A DNA stretch of 64,000 nucleotides, from NCBI GenBank assembly GCA_944390585.1, contig CALXQI010000007.1, positions 1-64,000 on the forward strand. Direction: 5' to 3'. How positions within the stretch are numbered: position 1 is the stretch's first letter; each line of letters begins with the position of its first letter. This stretch comes from an uncultured Alphaproteobacteria bacterium. GTDB lineage: Bacteria; Pseudomonadota; Alphaproteobacteria; RUG11792. The translations under genes and the position numbers were made by a program. Under the pieces are notes generated by a model. That model searched no databases. It saw nothing but the letters and a program-made list of their open reading frames with translations, and had not been told where the DNA came from. Of this stretch, positions 50,084 to 61,046 are shown one piece after another.

Positions 50084-52463
50084 CTAGCTCTCAGATGCTT
50101 TTTGTCTTATTGTTTCCAACATATTGCCATACTCTTTATCTAATTCTATCATTCTAGTAACCATTCCTGCTAATACTCCGTGTAAACGCACCAAATACCT
50201 ATCTTTTATTCTTCCTAAACCTTTTTTTGTTAAAGCACGATTAATATCTCTGTGTTGTAACACAGCATCTTGTACACTCACTACAGGTACAATTCCCTTT
50301 TTTCGATCAAACTCTTCTGCTTCCTAACTCAGCTTTATACCTCGTTCACCGGCTTCCCGTGTAATCCATCTGGAACACCTCATTATACAAAGTACATAAC
50401 TAAAGGTTCTATTATCAATACCTTCATTTTCAATACATCCATTATCGGTGCTTTCATTTTTAATACTTTTATAATCAATACCTTCATTTTCAGTACATTC
50501 ATTATCAATACATTCATTTGCAACACATTCATTATCAATACATTCATTATCTGTACTTTCATTTTCAGTGCTTTTATAATCAATACTTTCATAATCAATA
50601 CTTTCATCAATCTTATCATTAGCACTTCTGTGTTCAACATTTCTCATTGCATATACAAGCATATTGCATACATTACGAAAAGTTTGCATTATCAATCTTT
50701 TCTTATATTTACCAAAGCTTAAAGCAGCTTCTACAAAATGTTTAAACATATATTCTATTCTTTGACTATCATCTACAATCATGCCAACTACTTCACTCTC
50801 TGTTATTTCACCAATCTTATACCCGAACTCACATTTTTTACACCCAGCCACCATTCTTCCATAAGTCACACTATACGCATAAGCCACATCCACATCTGTT
50901 GTATTCATCATACCACTTAAGTCATATCGTATAGCGTTATAAAACCGTCCGCACCACATTTGCCATAAACATCCACGATCAATTTCTTCTGTCTTGTCTA
51001 AGTACAGTATCATCCTTCTTCTAATTCTATCAGCCACTTGCTTTTTGATTCTATCCGCCTCCTTCTCGCTAATTCTAATACCCTTCGCTTCCACTTTATT
51101 TTTATTTTCTACATTATTGCTAACACAGTTTTTTACTAGATCACAATTCTGTAATACAAAATCCCGTATATCACTACACTTTTCATAATACCTTTTGAAA
51201 CCAATTGTATCTTCTGCATTAACATAGCGCATAAAACCGCGACAATGATCACAAATTGCCTCAGCAACTCCTGATATCTCGCCTTCTTTCAACATCCACA
51301 TTTTTATTTTAAAATCTTCTGGCTTACACTGCGGCAACAAGTATTCCTTATTGTGCCCAAATCTCCCACAAAACCAGACATATTCATTATCTTCATCAGA
51401 TGTTTCTATACATTTTGTATCTTGTTCATTATTGGTATTCTAGCAGCATATAGCATCTTCTGTTGGTAAATACTTCTTATCGTATCCAAAATGGCCAAGA
51501 AACCAAGTGTAATCCTTATATTGATCATACTGAGGTACTTCACATTCACCTTCTTTACTACTTATACTTTGTTTGCATGCAGCCTCTTCTCCTACGGAAG
51601 ATGTTTTATCACCTTCAATTTCCTGTTCACTACTTATACCTCGCTGACACACTGCATTTTCTTCTACATGGGATGTCTTGCTACCTTCAATTTCCTGTTT
51701 ATTGCTTGTGTTCTGCTGGCTTCCCTCAATTTCTTTTACTTTAGAGATCACATAGTGCTCAACTAACACATCCTTGTAGCATTTCCACCATTCCCAAGCT
51801 TTTTCCCTCATGTCTTCAACAATATCTGTCCTACTCTTTATGCCTAAAAATCTCAAACTCCTATACACATTTACTATCATATGTTTTCTTTGTTCATCTG
51901 TTAATTCACTATTCTGGTTGTCTATATCAAATTTTACGTTTTTTATTTTATCTTCAATAACTTTTACACTCGCCAGTATCTCATCGCCAATTCTGTCATT
52001 CTTAAACATTCCTTCAAGCATACCTTGCAAATAACCATAAACCTCACACCACACCCAACCTTCTTTTATATCCTGACTAAGTGCCAAATATACATATGCC
52101 TCGTTGTTTGCTTTTTCAATAAATTTCTCACGCCACTTATCTTGTACCATCGCCGCCGTAACATCCCCCCCCGCTGTAATCTTTAAACCACTTATTCATA
52201 TCATCATTAATATTCTCATTATTTGCATCATTAGTAATGTGTTCAATAATTCTTATTACTTTTTGGCCAAACTCCGTTTGTTTTATTGCTTCTTTAAGCT
52301 CTGTTATATAATTCTGTGCTTTTTCACATACATTACTGTATACCGCTGTAACATTACTATTATAAGACTCAGGATTGCTGTGCTGAATTATACCATCCGT
52401 GCCACTGCCAAACGCATAAGTACAAGCGATACTAATACACGCATACACCTTTAATACACTCAT
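50084..52463 (-). pseudogene. tandem double A-family gene, broken by a G8 frameshift and two in-frame TAG codons
   Basis: ATG 52463 starts the family signal peptide 'MSVLKVYACISIACTYAFG'. At G8 (plus-strand C8, 52165-52172) the frame shifts; with seven G the reading runs on as 'YSGGDVTAAMVQDKWREKF' into the next frame. That frame has 'GWVWCEVYGYLQGMLEG', stops at TAG 51442-51440, and continues in the same frame to 'GEISGVAEAICDHCRGF', the family C-terminal motif. A second A domain follows without a signal peptide ('CSDIRDFVLQNC', 'WCGRFYNAI', 'YGRMVAGC'), then a pentapeptide repeat, TAG 50326-50324, and a tail with 'HGVLAGMVTRMIELDKEY'. It may be a two-domain gene in decay or switched off; shorter products from 52150 or 51340 are possible. 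Confidence 0.6.
50410..50609 (-). repeat. 15-bp tandem repeat encoding an acidic pentapeptide array
   Basis: About 13 units of 15 bases encode variations of E-(C/S/G)-(I/T)-(D/E)-N, for example 'ESTDNECIDNECVANECIDN'. The register is constant, so the reading frame is kept. It lies at the C-terminal end of the second A domain, just before the in-frame TAG. This is not the classical A(D/N)LxX pentapeptide. Confidence 0.85.
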
Positions 52464-52605
52464 TGTTCCAACACAAAAAAATAACGCAGATAGAGTCTAA
52501 CAAAAAAATTGCACTAATACAAAATATCAATCAGATGTCACGACTCACATACACAGATCACACACTATTAATGCGTATCAATCTTCACGTTGCCATTTTT
52601 ACTCT

Positions 52606-53504
52606 TTACGAATTCACAAATTCAGCTGTCTTTCTTGCAACATCCCACATAAACACTCTTTTACTGTATTCACAAATCGCCTCTGCTATCCCTGTTAGTA
52701 CTCCACCGTCAAACATACACCATCCTCGCCGTCTATCATCCCGCAGATACGAAAACGGTAATACATACCTTTCATCGTCCTCAAGCTGATAAAAAATTTT
52801 CTTATTCCCATTAACTTCAACAAAATCTGTCTTATTTATGTCGAAATAGTTCTCCCCCACATTATCCACAAACATTCGCCCATAATCTACTACTTCCACC
52901 AAACACGAATTTGTCGCCACAAATGCATAGCTGCTGCACATATTCATTCTCAATCCATACCACTCCCAATTACTTATCCCATAACGTACCTTTTTCGCGT
53001 CCATCTCGTAGTATATTCTATCTTCCTGTTTCACTCGCTCTTTATCCAGTTTTCGTGCAACACACCATACTGTTTCTTCTATATCATTATCTTCCTCTGC
53101 GCAACCACCTTTTGTCAATCCAGCCTTCATCCCCATGCAATATCCTGCAACTTCCCCCACTCCCACGCATCATTCGGTTCCCATTCTTCAGTCCCTCTTT
53201 GCTCCGCAATATCTCGTATTTTCTCCCACAATATGTGTACCCATTTTTGCGTTTTACTGTATTTCTTTATACAACTCCATATCCTAATCCTATCCACATA
53301 CATCCCCATATTCTCTCTAATATCCAACACTGCTATTCTTCTCGCTTCCTGCAATTTACTACCCCACTTTTTATCTTCTATTTGCTTACAATTTGCAGAT
53401 ACAATACCCTCTGCATTATCGTATTCACGTACTAACTCAACATCAGCACCAAAGGCACACGCACAAACGACACTGACGCATACACACATCTTCAACATGT
53501 TCAT
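52606..53504 (-). pseudogene. A-family protein 6, frameshifted at a G5 tract
   Basis: ATG 53504 starts 'MNMLKMCVCVSVVCACAFG', a family signal peptide. The first frame reads to 'NDAWEWGKLQDIAWG' and stops at 53127. Adding one G to the G5 tract (plus-strand C5, 53154-53158) gives 'DAWEWGEVAGYCMGMKAG', which matches the family W-x-W-G-x-V-Y-G motif and opens the downstream frame to 52606. That frame ends with 'VLPFSYLRDD' and 'GVLTGIAEAICEYSKRV', the family C-terminal motif. One missing base thus separates two halves of one gene. No B gene follows. Confidence 0.65.
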
Positions 53505-53782
53505 ATTGTTATACCTAAGAAAACCATGTAACGATAATATAATACAAAAAATTCAATAAGTCAATACAATATTTAATAGTAATAATATATTTTAGCTATG
53601 TAGTAATATATTTTTACAATGTTACTTCAAAATACAAATCTCAAAATGTATGCTTTAAAATGCTCCAAGAAAATACAAACTTTAATAACTAAAAAAAATA
53701 TACTTCATTAATACATAAGTAACTCTTTATCATCAACACCTTTACGCTGTAATCACCTATTTCTCTCATATCCACCACCTAC

Positions 53783-54589
53783 CTACAGTTTTTCATTACA
53801 TATACAAATTCCAACAGCCATCCCATATATCTTCCCACAAAACGCATTCCAGTATTGCATATTATTTCGCGCCATAGTACCGTCTGTCTGCAAAATCATA
53901 CGCCATTCTCCAGGTGCTTTAATCTCACTAAATTCCTTTTCCTTGAATTCAGCAATTTCTTCCTGCATCTCTTTCACCTTACATTTCTCTAATACACATT
54001 TCAAACATTTAACAATATTCTGCCAAATTTTTGCCTTCCCATCATCACTCAAACCCTCTCTATTATCATTTGCACGTTCCACCAACAACATGATCCTATC
54101 TATCATATCAGCATAAATCCGCCACATGGCTTCTTCCCATAAGTTTTCCACAACACCACTTTCAACCGCATTCTCTTCGCCTATCACCACCTGCATACTT
54201 TTTGCAAAACCATTCACAACACCATATTCCCAACTACCCCACTCACTTGCGGTATTCCCCGCACTGCTATTTGCTAAACCTTCCATCACTTCCAGCAATA
54301 CAACTATCACCTTTTTTTCGTCATTATCTATATCTCTTACTTTCGAGGAGCGTTTCATAAAATTAACCACTGTTGTTCTTGGTCCTTCTACCGCATTTTT
54401 AGTTATCTCTTCTAATTTTCCACACCATTCCACTCCACTATTTTTCATCATACTACAAATCCCTCGCACACGACCCGCCGCTTGATCATATACCATGTTC
54501 ACACAATCACTAGTACTCACACGCCTATTAGCACCAAAAGCACATGCACAAACCATACTTACACATGCGCACATCTTTAATATATTCAT
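53783..54589 (-). CDS. A-family exported helical protein 7
   Basis: The 268-residue product from ATG 54589 starts with the signal peptide 'MNILKMCACVSMVCACAFG'. It has 'TASEWGSWEYGVVNGFAKSM' (the W-x-x-G-x-V-x-G region), 'NLWEEAMWRIYADMIDRI', and ends 'CGKIYGMAVGICICNEKL', which matches the family C-terminal motif. The frame is intact. It is preceded by a 109-bp fragment of the atpD 3' end and has no B partner directly downstream. Start could also be 54595 or 54613. Confidence 0.72.
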   Translation of the reverse strand: MNILKMCACVSMVCACAFGANRRVSTSDCVNMVYDQAAGRVRGICSMMKNSGVEWCGKLEEITKNAVEGPRTTVVNFMKRSSKVRDIDNDEKKVIVVLLEVMEGLANSSAGNTASEWGSWEYGVVNGFAKSMQVVIGEENAVESGVVENLWEEAMWRIYADMIDRIMLLVERANDNREGLSDDGKAKIWQNIVKCLKCVLEKCKVKEMQEEIAEFKEKEFSEIKAPGEWRMILQTDGTMARNNMQYWNAFCGKIYGMAVGICICNEKL

Positions 54590-54669
54590 CACCATTACAT
54601 ACAAGAAAACCATACGTTAGTAGTCTAACAAAAAAAAACAAGTCAACATAAAATATTTTTCAATCCAAT

Positions 54670-54778
54670 ATTATTTCAATGATTGCTCGTATGCCTCTAT
54701 AACGTCGTTTATCGTGCCCTTAAATGAAAACATTGGTTCTGGGATATGGTCGACGTCTCCGTTTACTATTGCTTTAAG
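54670..54778 (-). repeat. duplicated fragment of the atpD 3' end (copy 2)
   Basis: About 109 bases match the last codons of atpD (58737-58847) with several changes, including 'GGTCGACGTCTCCGTTTACT' unchanged. Similarity stops at about 54778. No open frame remains. It lies just upstream of A7. Confidence 0.9.
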
Positions 54779-54844
54779 GATTTCAAACAATTACACAATC
54801 AAGTATTGAAATATAAACAATATTCTCACATCTGTTTCACTATA

Positions 54845-55798
54845 TTAATCATCAGCTAATCTAAATTTCCAATCATCTAGTAAACTGCTCCTATTTTTCG
54901 CATTATCTCTTATATAACATGAAATCATTCCAATCCACCTAATTTTTGGTTGATTTTTGCTAATACAAAATTTAACTTCAAACGTATTAACAGCATTGTA
55001 CTCAAATATACTCTCCACACTTCCCCAAACCTCGCTTTTCAATCTATCAACACAACAAACAAAACCAAGCCTTATATTTTCCCTATTGCATACCCTGTCA
55101 ATACCAGCTATATCGTCACAATCATCACCAGAATATTCAAAAACACCGCTATATATTATCCAATCGATTTTCTCATCTACGCTCCACTCCAATCATCTGC
55201 AAATCCTGATGTGTAACAATAGATCTATAAAAAGCAATTATACGACCTTGCATATCCGCATTATACGTACAATCACTTACACACACAAAACTATAAGGCA
55301 TACATACTGTAAAACCTGAATAAAACAACCTTTTATCAACATTCCACACACTTTTTACTGGCAGCTTGACATTAATCTCAGCATTCACTTGTGCATTTTT
55401 ATTATCATATTTGCGATAAGCTTTATCTAGTATTCCTTTATTACTTTTTCTCCACTTCTCCATTCCAAATAAACATCCGTGATGACTGTGTTCAATATTG
55501 TGTTCTACAATACCTCGTATACACATACACTGTTCAAAACTATCTATATTTTCCTGTTGGAGTACCATGTTAAATAAAATACCTAAAAATTCTCCGCCCT
55601 TTTGCGTAATAAAATTAGTAAAATCATCAACACAAGCATCATTAATATTTTGCTCTACTTCTCCATTTTCATTCTGCTTTTCACTAACACTTTGCCATTT
55701 ACCATCTATTCCGCCAACATACTCCAGCCGTATATCACAAGCTTCTGCACTACCACACAAGCAGCATAAAAAAATAAAAAACCCAGCATTTTTATCAT
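54845..55798 (-). pseudogene. B-family protein 4, broken by two frameshifts
   Basis: ATG 55798 overlaps the stop of the preceding A gene (ATGA) and reads 'MIKMLG'; at a T6 run (55776-55781) one extra T would continue as 'FFIFLCCLCGSAEA', a normal signal peptide end. The middle frame (55841-55173) has the B motifs 'VEHNIEHSHHGCLFG', 'VKSVWNV' and 'CMPYSFVCV'. It shifts again near 55190, and the last frame (55192-54845) continues with 'EWSVDEKIDWIIYSG' and 'AVNTFEVKFCISK'. The GHCGC motif is SHHGC here and the C-terminus is degenerate, so decay is likely. Confidence 0.65.
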
Positions 55799-56577
55799 TC
55801 CTCTTCTGTAAAAATAGCAACTTCACGTTCAACAGTCGCACTTTCTTGGCTGTCTGTCAAGTCATCTCTTGTATTTTCTCTCTGCAAGCGATTGATAGCA
55901 CACACTCTTACACCTCCCAACTTACCAAGTGCATAGCACAAATCATTATTCCCACACTTTTTGTCACACCACTCATTTGTCATCAACCGTCCAACATTGG
56001 CAAATCCACCTTTAAGTGCCATCTTTACAAAACTACCCACCAACAAATCTGTAATACCATCATATGAAGTCAAAAATTTTTCTATAACATCATCTTCAAT
56101 ATAATGCCCACAAATCTCTGAACTGGCTTTTGCAATGATAACAGCTACATCCGCGTTTACTCTATATCTACTCATTTCTCTAACAATATTCATCATATGT
56201 TGTTCATATATACTGTTATCAATTACGTTGCCTTCCAAGTTGCACAAATAATCCATAACAATATAAAAACTCATTCCATACCTATACATCTCGAGGCACT
56301 CTTGACACTCAACAATAAAATCACAGACAATATTTTCCACTGCAATCTTCATTTTGGCAGTTTGCATTCCATGCATCCTTCCATCATCAACAACACGTTG
56401 TGCAAGCTCAATTTGCATGCTCACATTCTTATCTTCTCCAGCAACACCACGAAAAACTTCACGCATATCGCTATACCATTTCATCTCATAATCAACTATT
56501 TCACTACAATAACATCCAACAGCAAAAAGAGCATTACCGATCAAGTAAATAAAGCCAAAAACAAAAGCACGCATCAT
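55795..56577 (-). CDS. A-family-like exported helical protein 8
   Basis: The 260-residue product from ATG 56577 has a signal peptide ('RAFVFGFIYLIGNALFAVG') and a helical mature part with 'CDFIVECQECLEMYRYGM'. It is more distant from the other A proteins; the position (after an atpD fragment, coupled to B4 by ATGA) is the stronger reason to include it in the family. No known domain is recognised. Start might be one codon later at 56574 (double ATG). Confidence 0.6.
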   Translation of the reverse strand: MMRAFVFGFIYLIGNALFAVGCYCSEIVDYEMKWYSDMREVFRGVAGEDKNVSMQIELAQRVVDDGRMHGMQTAKMKIAVENIVCDFIVECQECLEMYRYGMSFYIVMDYLCNLEGNVIDNSIYEQHMMNIVREMSRYRVNADVAVIIAKASSEICGHYIEDDVIEKFLTSYDGITDLLVGSFVKMALKGGFANVGRLMTNEWCDKKCGNNDLCYALGKLGGVRVCAINRLQRENTRDDLTDSQESATVEREVAIFTEEE

Positions 56578-56684
56578 ACCACACAAATGCAATACAAACT
56601 AAGTATATTGTATACAAAACTCACGTACAAATCAAACATAAAATAATGACGTACAATACTAAATAAACAAAATATATTCACTCT

Positions 56685-56860
56685 ATTTTAATGATTGCTC
56701 ATATGCTTCTATAACATCGTTTATCGTGCCTTTAAATGAGAACATTGGTTCTGGGATATGGTCGACGTCTCCGTTTACTATTGCTTTAAAGCCCTCTATG
56801 GTATCTGACAGTGGAACAAATACACCTTTTCTGCCTGTAAAATTTTCCGCCGCGTGAAAT
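56685..56860 (-). repeat. duplicated fragment of the atpD 3' end (copy 1)
   Basis: About 176 bases match the 3' end of atpD (58733-58910), with only about ten changes. Similarity ends abruptly at about 56860. The fragment keeps the atpD terminal codons but no start. It lies between B5 and the next A gene. Confidence 0.92.
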
Positions 56861-56883
56861 CAAATTTAAAACTACTATCATAA

Positions 56884-57879
56884 CTATATTAATTGATAAG
56901 TTCCATTTACACCAATATCAACACATGGATACATACCATAATCAATACTCCCCACCTTTATCTTATCTCCTTGTTTCATAACCTTCATATATACTTTAAA
57001 CAGTTTTGTACGATACCATCCACTGTTATAATGGCCAAATCCAATCCAGTCATCATTAAAAATTTCACCAGCACCACCATCCCATCGGCAAACTGCATTC
57101 ACTGATTCTTCACCTTTTTCCCATACTTTCACAACACTAACACACCTTGGCTCTTTTCTTATTCTTTCTACAATGCAAGCAAAAGCTTTAATAACACCTT
57201 GCTTAGTTGCCATACTATTATCTACCTGACTAAATTCCTGCAACAAACTATACGGCATTGTAGTCAAATCGCATTCAGTACGCGGATAAAAACTATTCTT
57301 AAAATTCCACACACTCTTCGGTGCCCAACGTCCATCATTCTCTCCATACTTATTATCACAATCAAACATCTTATTCCACCAACACTGCATTAACGTTTCA
57401 TTTGTTTGTGTGAATATGTCACCTTGCATTTGATACGCTTTTTGATACCATCCATTCAACCCATTTCGGTACCAAGGAATCATTACACAACAACCACAAT
57501 GCCCCTGACGAACATTATGCTCAGCTACACCACTTAACACTCCATCAAAACCACCATTTTTATTTTTTTTGTATCGTTCCATATCTATCATATCAATCCA
57601 CCTATCAATGCCTCGTGCTTCCGTTAATGTACCAAGAATGTTATCATTATTTGCAAGAAACCCTGCAATCTTATCCAGACTTCCATCTTGAACATCTTTA
57701 TCTTTGTTTACACAATACCAACTATTATTACGATATTGCACGCTCCACCTCTCTTGTCTTTGTCTATGCTCTATTGTAGTATTTTGTGTCCTATCGTCAT
57801 GAGATGAGAATACATCATATATGCAAGTTAAAAATACAAAAAATATACATTGTATTATACTAACTACCTTTTTAAACAT
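56884..57879 (-). CDS. B-family exported protein 5
   Basis: The 331-residue protein has a signal peptide ('VVSIIQCIFFVFLTCIYDVFS') and the clearest set of B motifs: 'AEHNVRQGHCGCCVM', 'KMFDCDNKYGENDG', 'APKSVWNF', 'TTMPYSLLQEF', 'DDWIGFGH', 'WYRTKLFKVYMKV' and 'DYGMYPCVDIG'. The frame is intact and a good ribosome site (TTGGAGGTAAG) precedes the ATG. It follows A8 by 11 bases and belongs to the pair next to the real atpD, so it is probably the ancestral pair of this cluster. Function unknown. Confidence 0.78.
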   Translation of the reverse strand: MFKKVVSIIQCIFFVFLTCIYDVFSSHDDRTQNTTIEHRQRQERWSVQYRNNSWYCVNKDKDVQDGSLDKIAGFLANNDNILGTLTEARGIDRWIDMIDMERYKKNKNGGFDGVLSGVAEHNVRQGHCGCCVMIPWYRNGLNGWYQKAYQMQGDIFTQTNETLMQCWWNKMFDCDNKYGENDGRWAPKSVWNFKNSFYPRTECDLTTMPYSLLQEFSQVDNSMATKQGVIKAFACIVERIRKEPRCVSVVKVWEKGEESVNAVCRWDGGAGEIFNDDWIGFGHYNSGWYRTKLFKVYMKVMKQGDKIKVGSIDYGMYPCVDIGVNGTYQLI

Positions 57880-57890
57880 CTTACCTCCAA

Positions 57891-58634
57891 TTAAACAAAT
57901 TTACTTGCTAACATCTCCAACACAGCGTCAACTTCTCCCAATATACGTGCACATTTACAATCACCTATTATTTTGCATCTTTCCCACCAGTTACTCCAAT
58001 CCAAATCTACTACTTTTGCTAGTTTTTCTACAAACCAAACTAAAAATTTGTCTGTTTCACCATCATTAATACTTTTCACACATTGTTGCACCACAGTTTC
58101 ATTATTTATTTTATAAATACATGCATAAATAAATGTTATACACTTTATAGTATCCATCCAATCACACTTCATGTTATGTATATCACCAATTGTATTATGC
58201 AAAAAATCACATACCAAAAGCATATTAACATTGTTACATTCATCCAAATATGCCCCATTCTTTATCTGCGCAAACTGATACAATCTCCCAAACTTATAAG
58301 CAACATCCATATCATCCGCCATACCAGCACACTCCCAAGCACCATCACACACGGCACTCCACGTCCATCCAGATTCCTCATCGCCAACTTTTGTCTCCAC
58401 ACTTTTTACAATTTCATCAAAACTTTTATCTTTTATACCTTCCAGCAGCGACTCAACCTCTTCGCAATACATCCAATAACATTTCTCAACACAAACTCCA
58501 CCTCGTATATCACAATCCTGAACAGTTACACTACGCTCTCTTTCTATAACATCATCTGCCACACTATTGCTACTGCCAGAAACACTCGCACACAACAAGC
58601 ATGCACATGCATAAACTACAAACACCACTTTCAT
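57891..58634 (-). CDS. A-family exported helical protein 9
   Basis: The 247-residue product from ATG 58634 has a signal peptide ('MKVVFVVYACACLLCASVSG'). It contains 'DVAYKFGRLYQFAQIKNGAYL' (the G-x-V-Y-G region), several cysteines, and ends 'CARILGEVDAVLEMLASKFV', the family C-terminal helix. It lies directly after atpD, where atpC would normally be, and before B5. The frame is intact. Confidence 0.72.
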   Translation of the reverse strand: MKVVFVVYACACLLCASVSGSSNSVADDVIERERSVTVQDCDIRGGVCVEKCYWMYCEEVESLLEGIKDKSFDEIVKSVETKVGDEESGWTWSAVCDGAWECAGMADDMDVAYKFGRLYQFAQIKNGAYLDECNNVNMLLVCDFLHNTIGDIHNMKCDWMDTIKCITFIYACIYKINNETVVQQCVKSINDGETDKFLVWFVEKLAKVVDLDWSNWWERCKIIGDCKCARILGEVDAVLEMLASKFV

Positions 58635-58732
58635 AATATACACACAAACAATCGCACACTAATATACTACCACAAATTAACGCTAATTAAAATCTCTTCC
58701 TTATGATACCATATATTGTATAATATTATGGT

Positions 58733-60187
<1,455 letters not shown>

Positions 60188-60218
60188 TCATATAACAATA
60201 TTATTGTATAACAAAGTG

Positions 60219-61046
60219 TTATTTCATGCACTCAACACTTGACACGATTTCTATAAGTTCCTGCGTAATTTTTGATTGTCGCGTTCTGTTGTATAGCATA
60301 TGCAAACTTTCGCTCAAGTCCTTAGCGTTTCGTGTTGCATTGTCTGTTGCAATAAGCCTTGCTGAAAATTCAGCCATCATGTGCTCAGATACAAGCCACA
60401 ACATTGCATGCCTTACATACGACATAAATACACGTTCCAACATTACACACAAATTTTCTTCAATCTCAACATACGGATGTTGTCTTTTAGGTGATGTTGG
60501 GAAAAGCGTACTAATTTGCCCACTTTGAACAATTGCGTTTTCATATTTACCACTTACAACAATAATTTTGTTTATTGCCTCTACCATAACAATATCAATA
60601 ATTTTTGATGATAATTTATTGGCAACATATTCTATATTATCTTTTTCTAAAATTTGTAAATATTCAGCATCTGCAATCTTAACTTTTTCGCCAAAACAAA
60701 TGACTTTTGCTTCATGGTTATTTGCAATAACATTTTTTGTTGTAACATTAATTGATTGAGTAAATGCGCCGCAAAAACTACTATTTGGAGATATTACAAC
60801 AATCAACGACTTACCTTCACGATTTGGATTCAGCCAATGGTTTTTTGAAAGCAATTTTTCAAATATCATTTGATTAAGTAGAATAGAAAAAATCTCCTGC
60901 ATAGCAGTAGTACAATCTTTAGCAAATCTATTAGAAGAATTTACTCTAGATAATTTAATAGTAGACACCATCTTCATAGCGCTTGTTGCCTTCATGATTG
61001 TCTCTACTGTAGCTGTTCTATTTTTTAGGCTCTTTAGTGTTTCCAT
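60219..61046 (-). CDS. atpG: ATP synthase F1 gamma subunit
   Basis: The gamma subunit is the central rotor shaft. The 275-residue protein has the family N-terminal helix '[20 protein letters not shown]' and the C-terminal helix '[20 protein letters not shown]' plus '[17 protein letters not shown]'. The middle domain is diverged. The start lies 29 bases inside atpA, suggesting coupled translation. The length is slightly below the usual 285-290. Confidence 0.93.
   Translation of the reverse strand: METLKSLKNRTATVETIMKATSAMKMVSTIKLSRVNSSNRFAKDCTTAMQEIFSILLNQMIFEKLLSKNHWLNPNREGKSLIVVISPNSSFCGAFTQSINVTTKNVIANNHEAKVICFGEKVKIADAEYLQILEKDNIEYVANKLSSKIIDIVMVEAINKIIVVSGKYENAIVQSGQISTLFPTSPKRQHPYVEIEENLCVMLERVFMSYVRHAMLWLVSEHMMAEFSARLIATDNATRNAKDLSESLHMLYNRTRQSKITQELIEIVSSVECMK

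Noticed and set aside
50084-52463. Reassignment of TAG to a sense codon
   Set aside because: ispH, tssB and kdsB end in TAG at the expected family length, so TAG works as a stop.
41381-58634. Insertion sequences or transposons driving the A/B duplications
   Set aside because: No transposase, terminal inverted repeat or target-site duplication was seen at the boundaries I examined.
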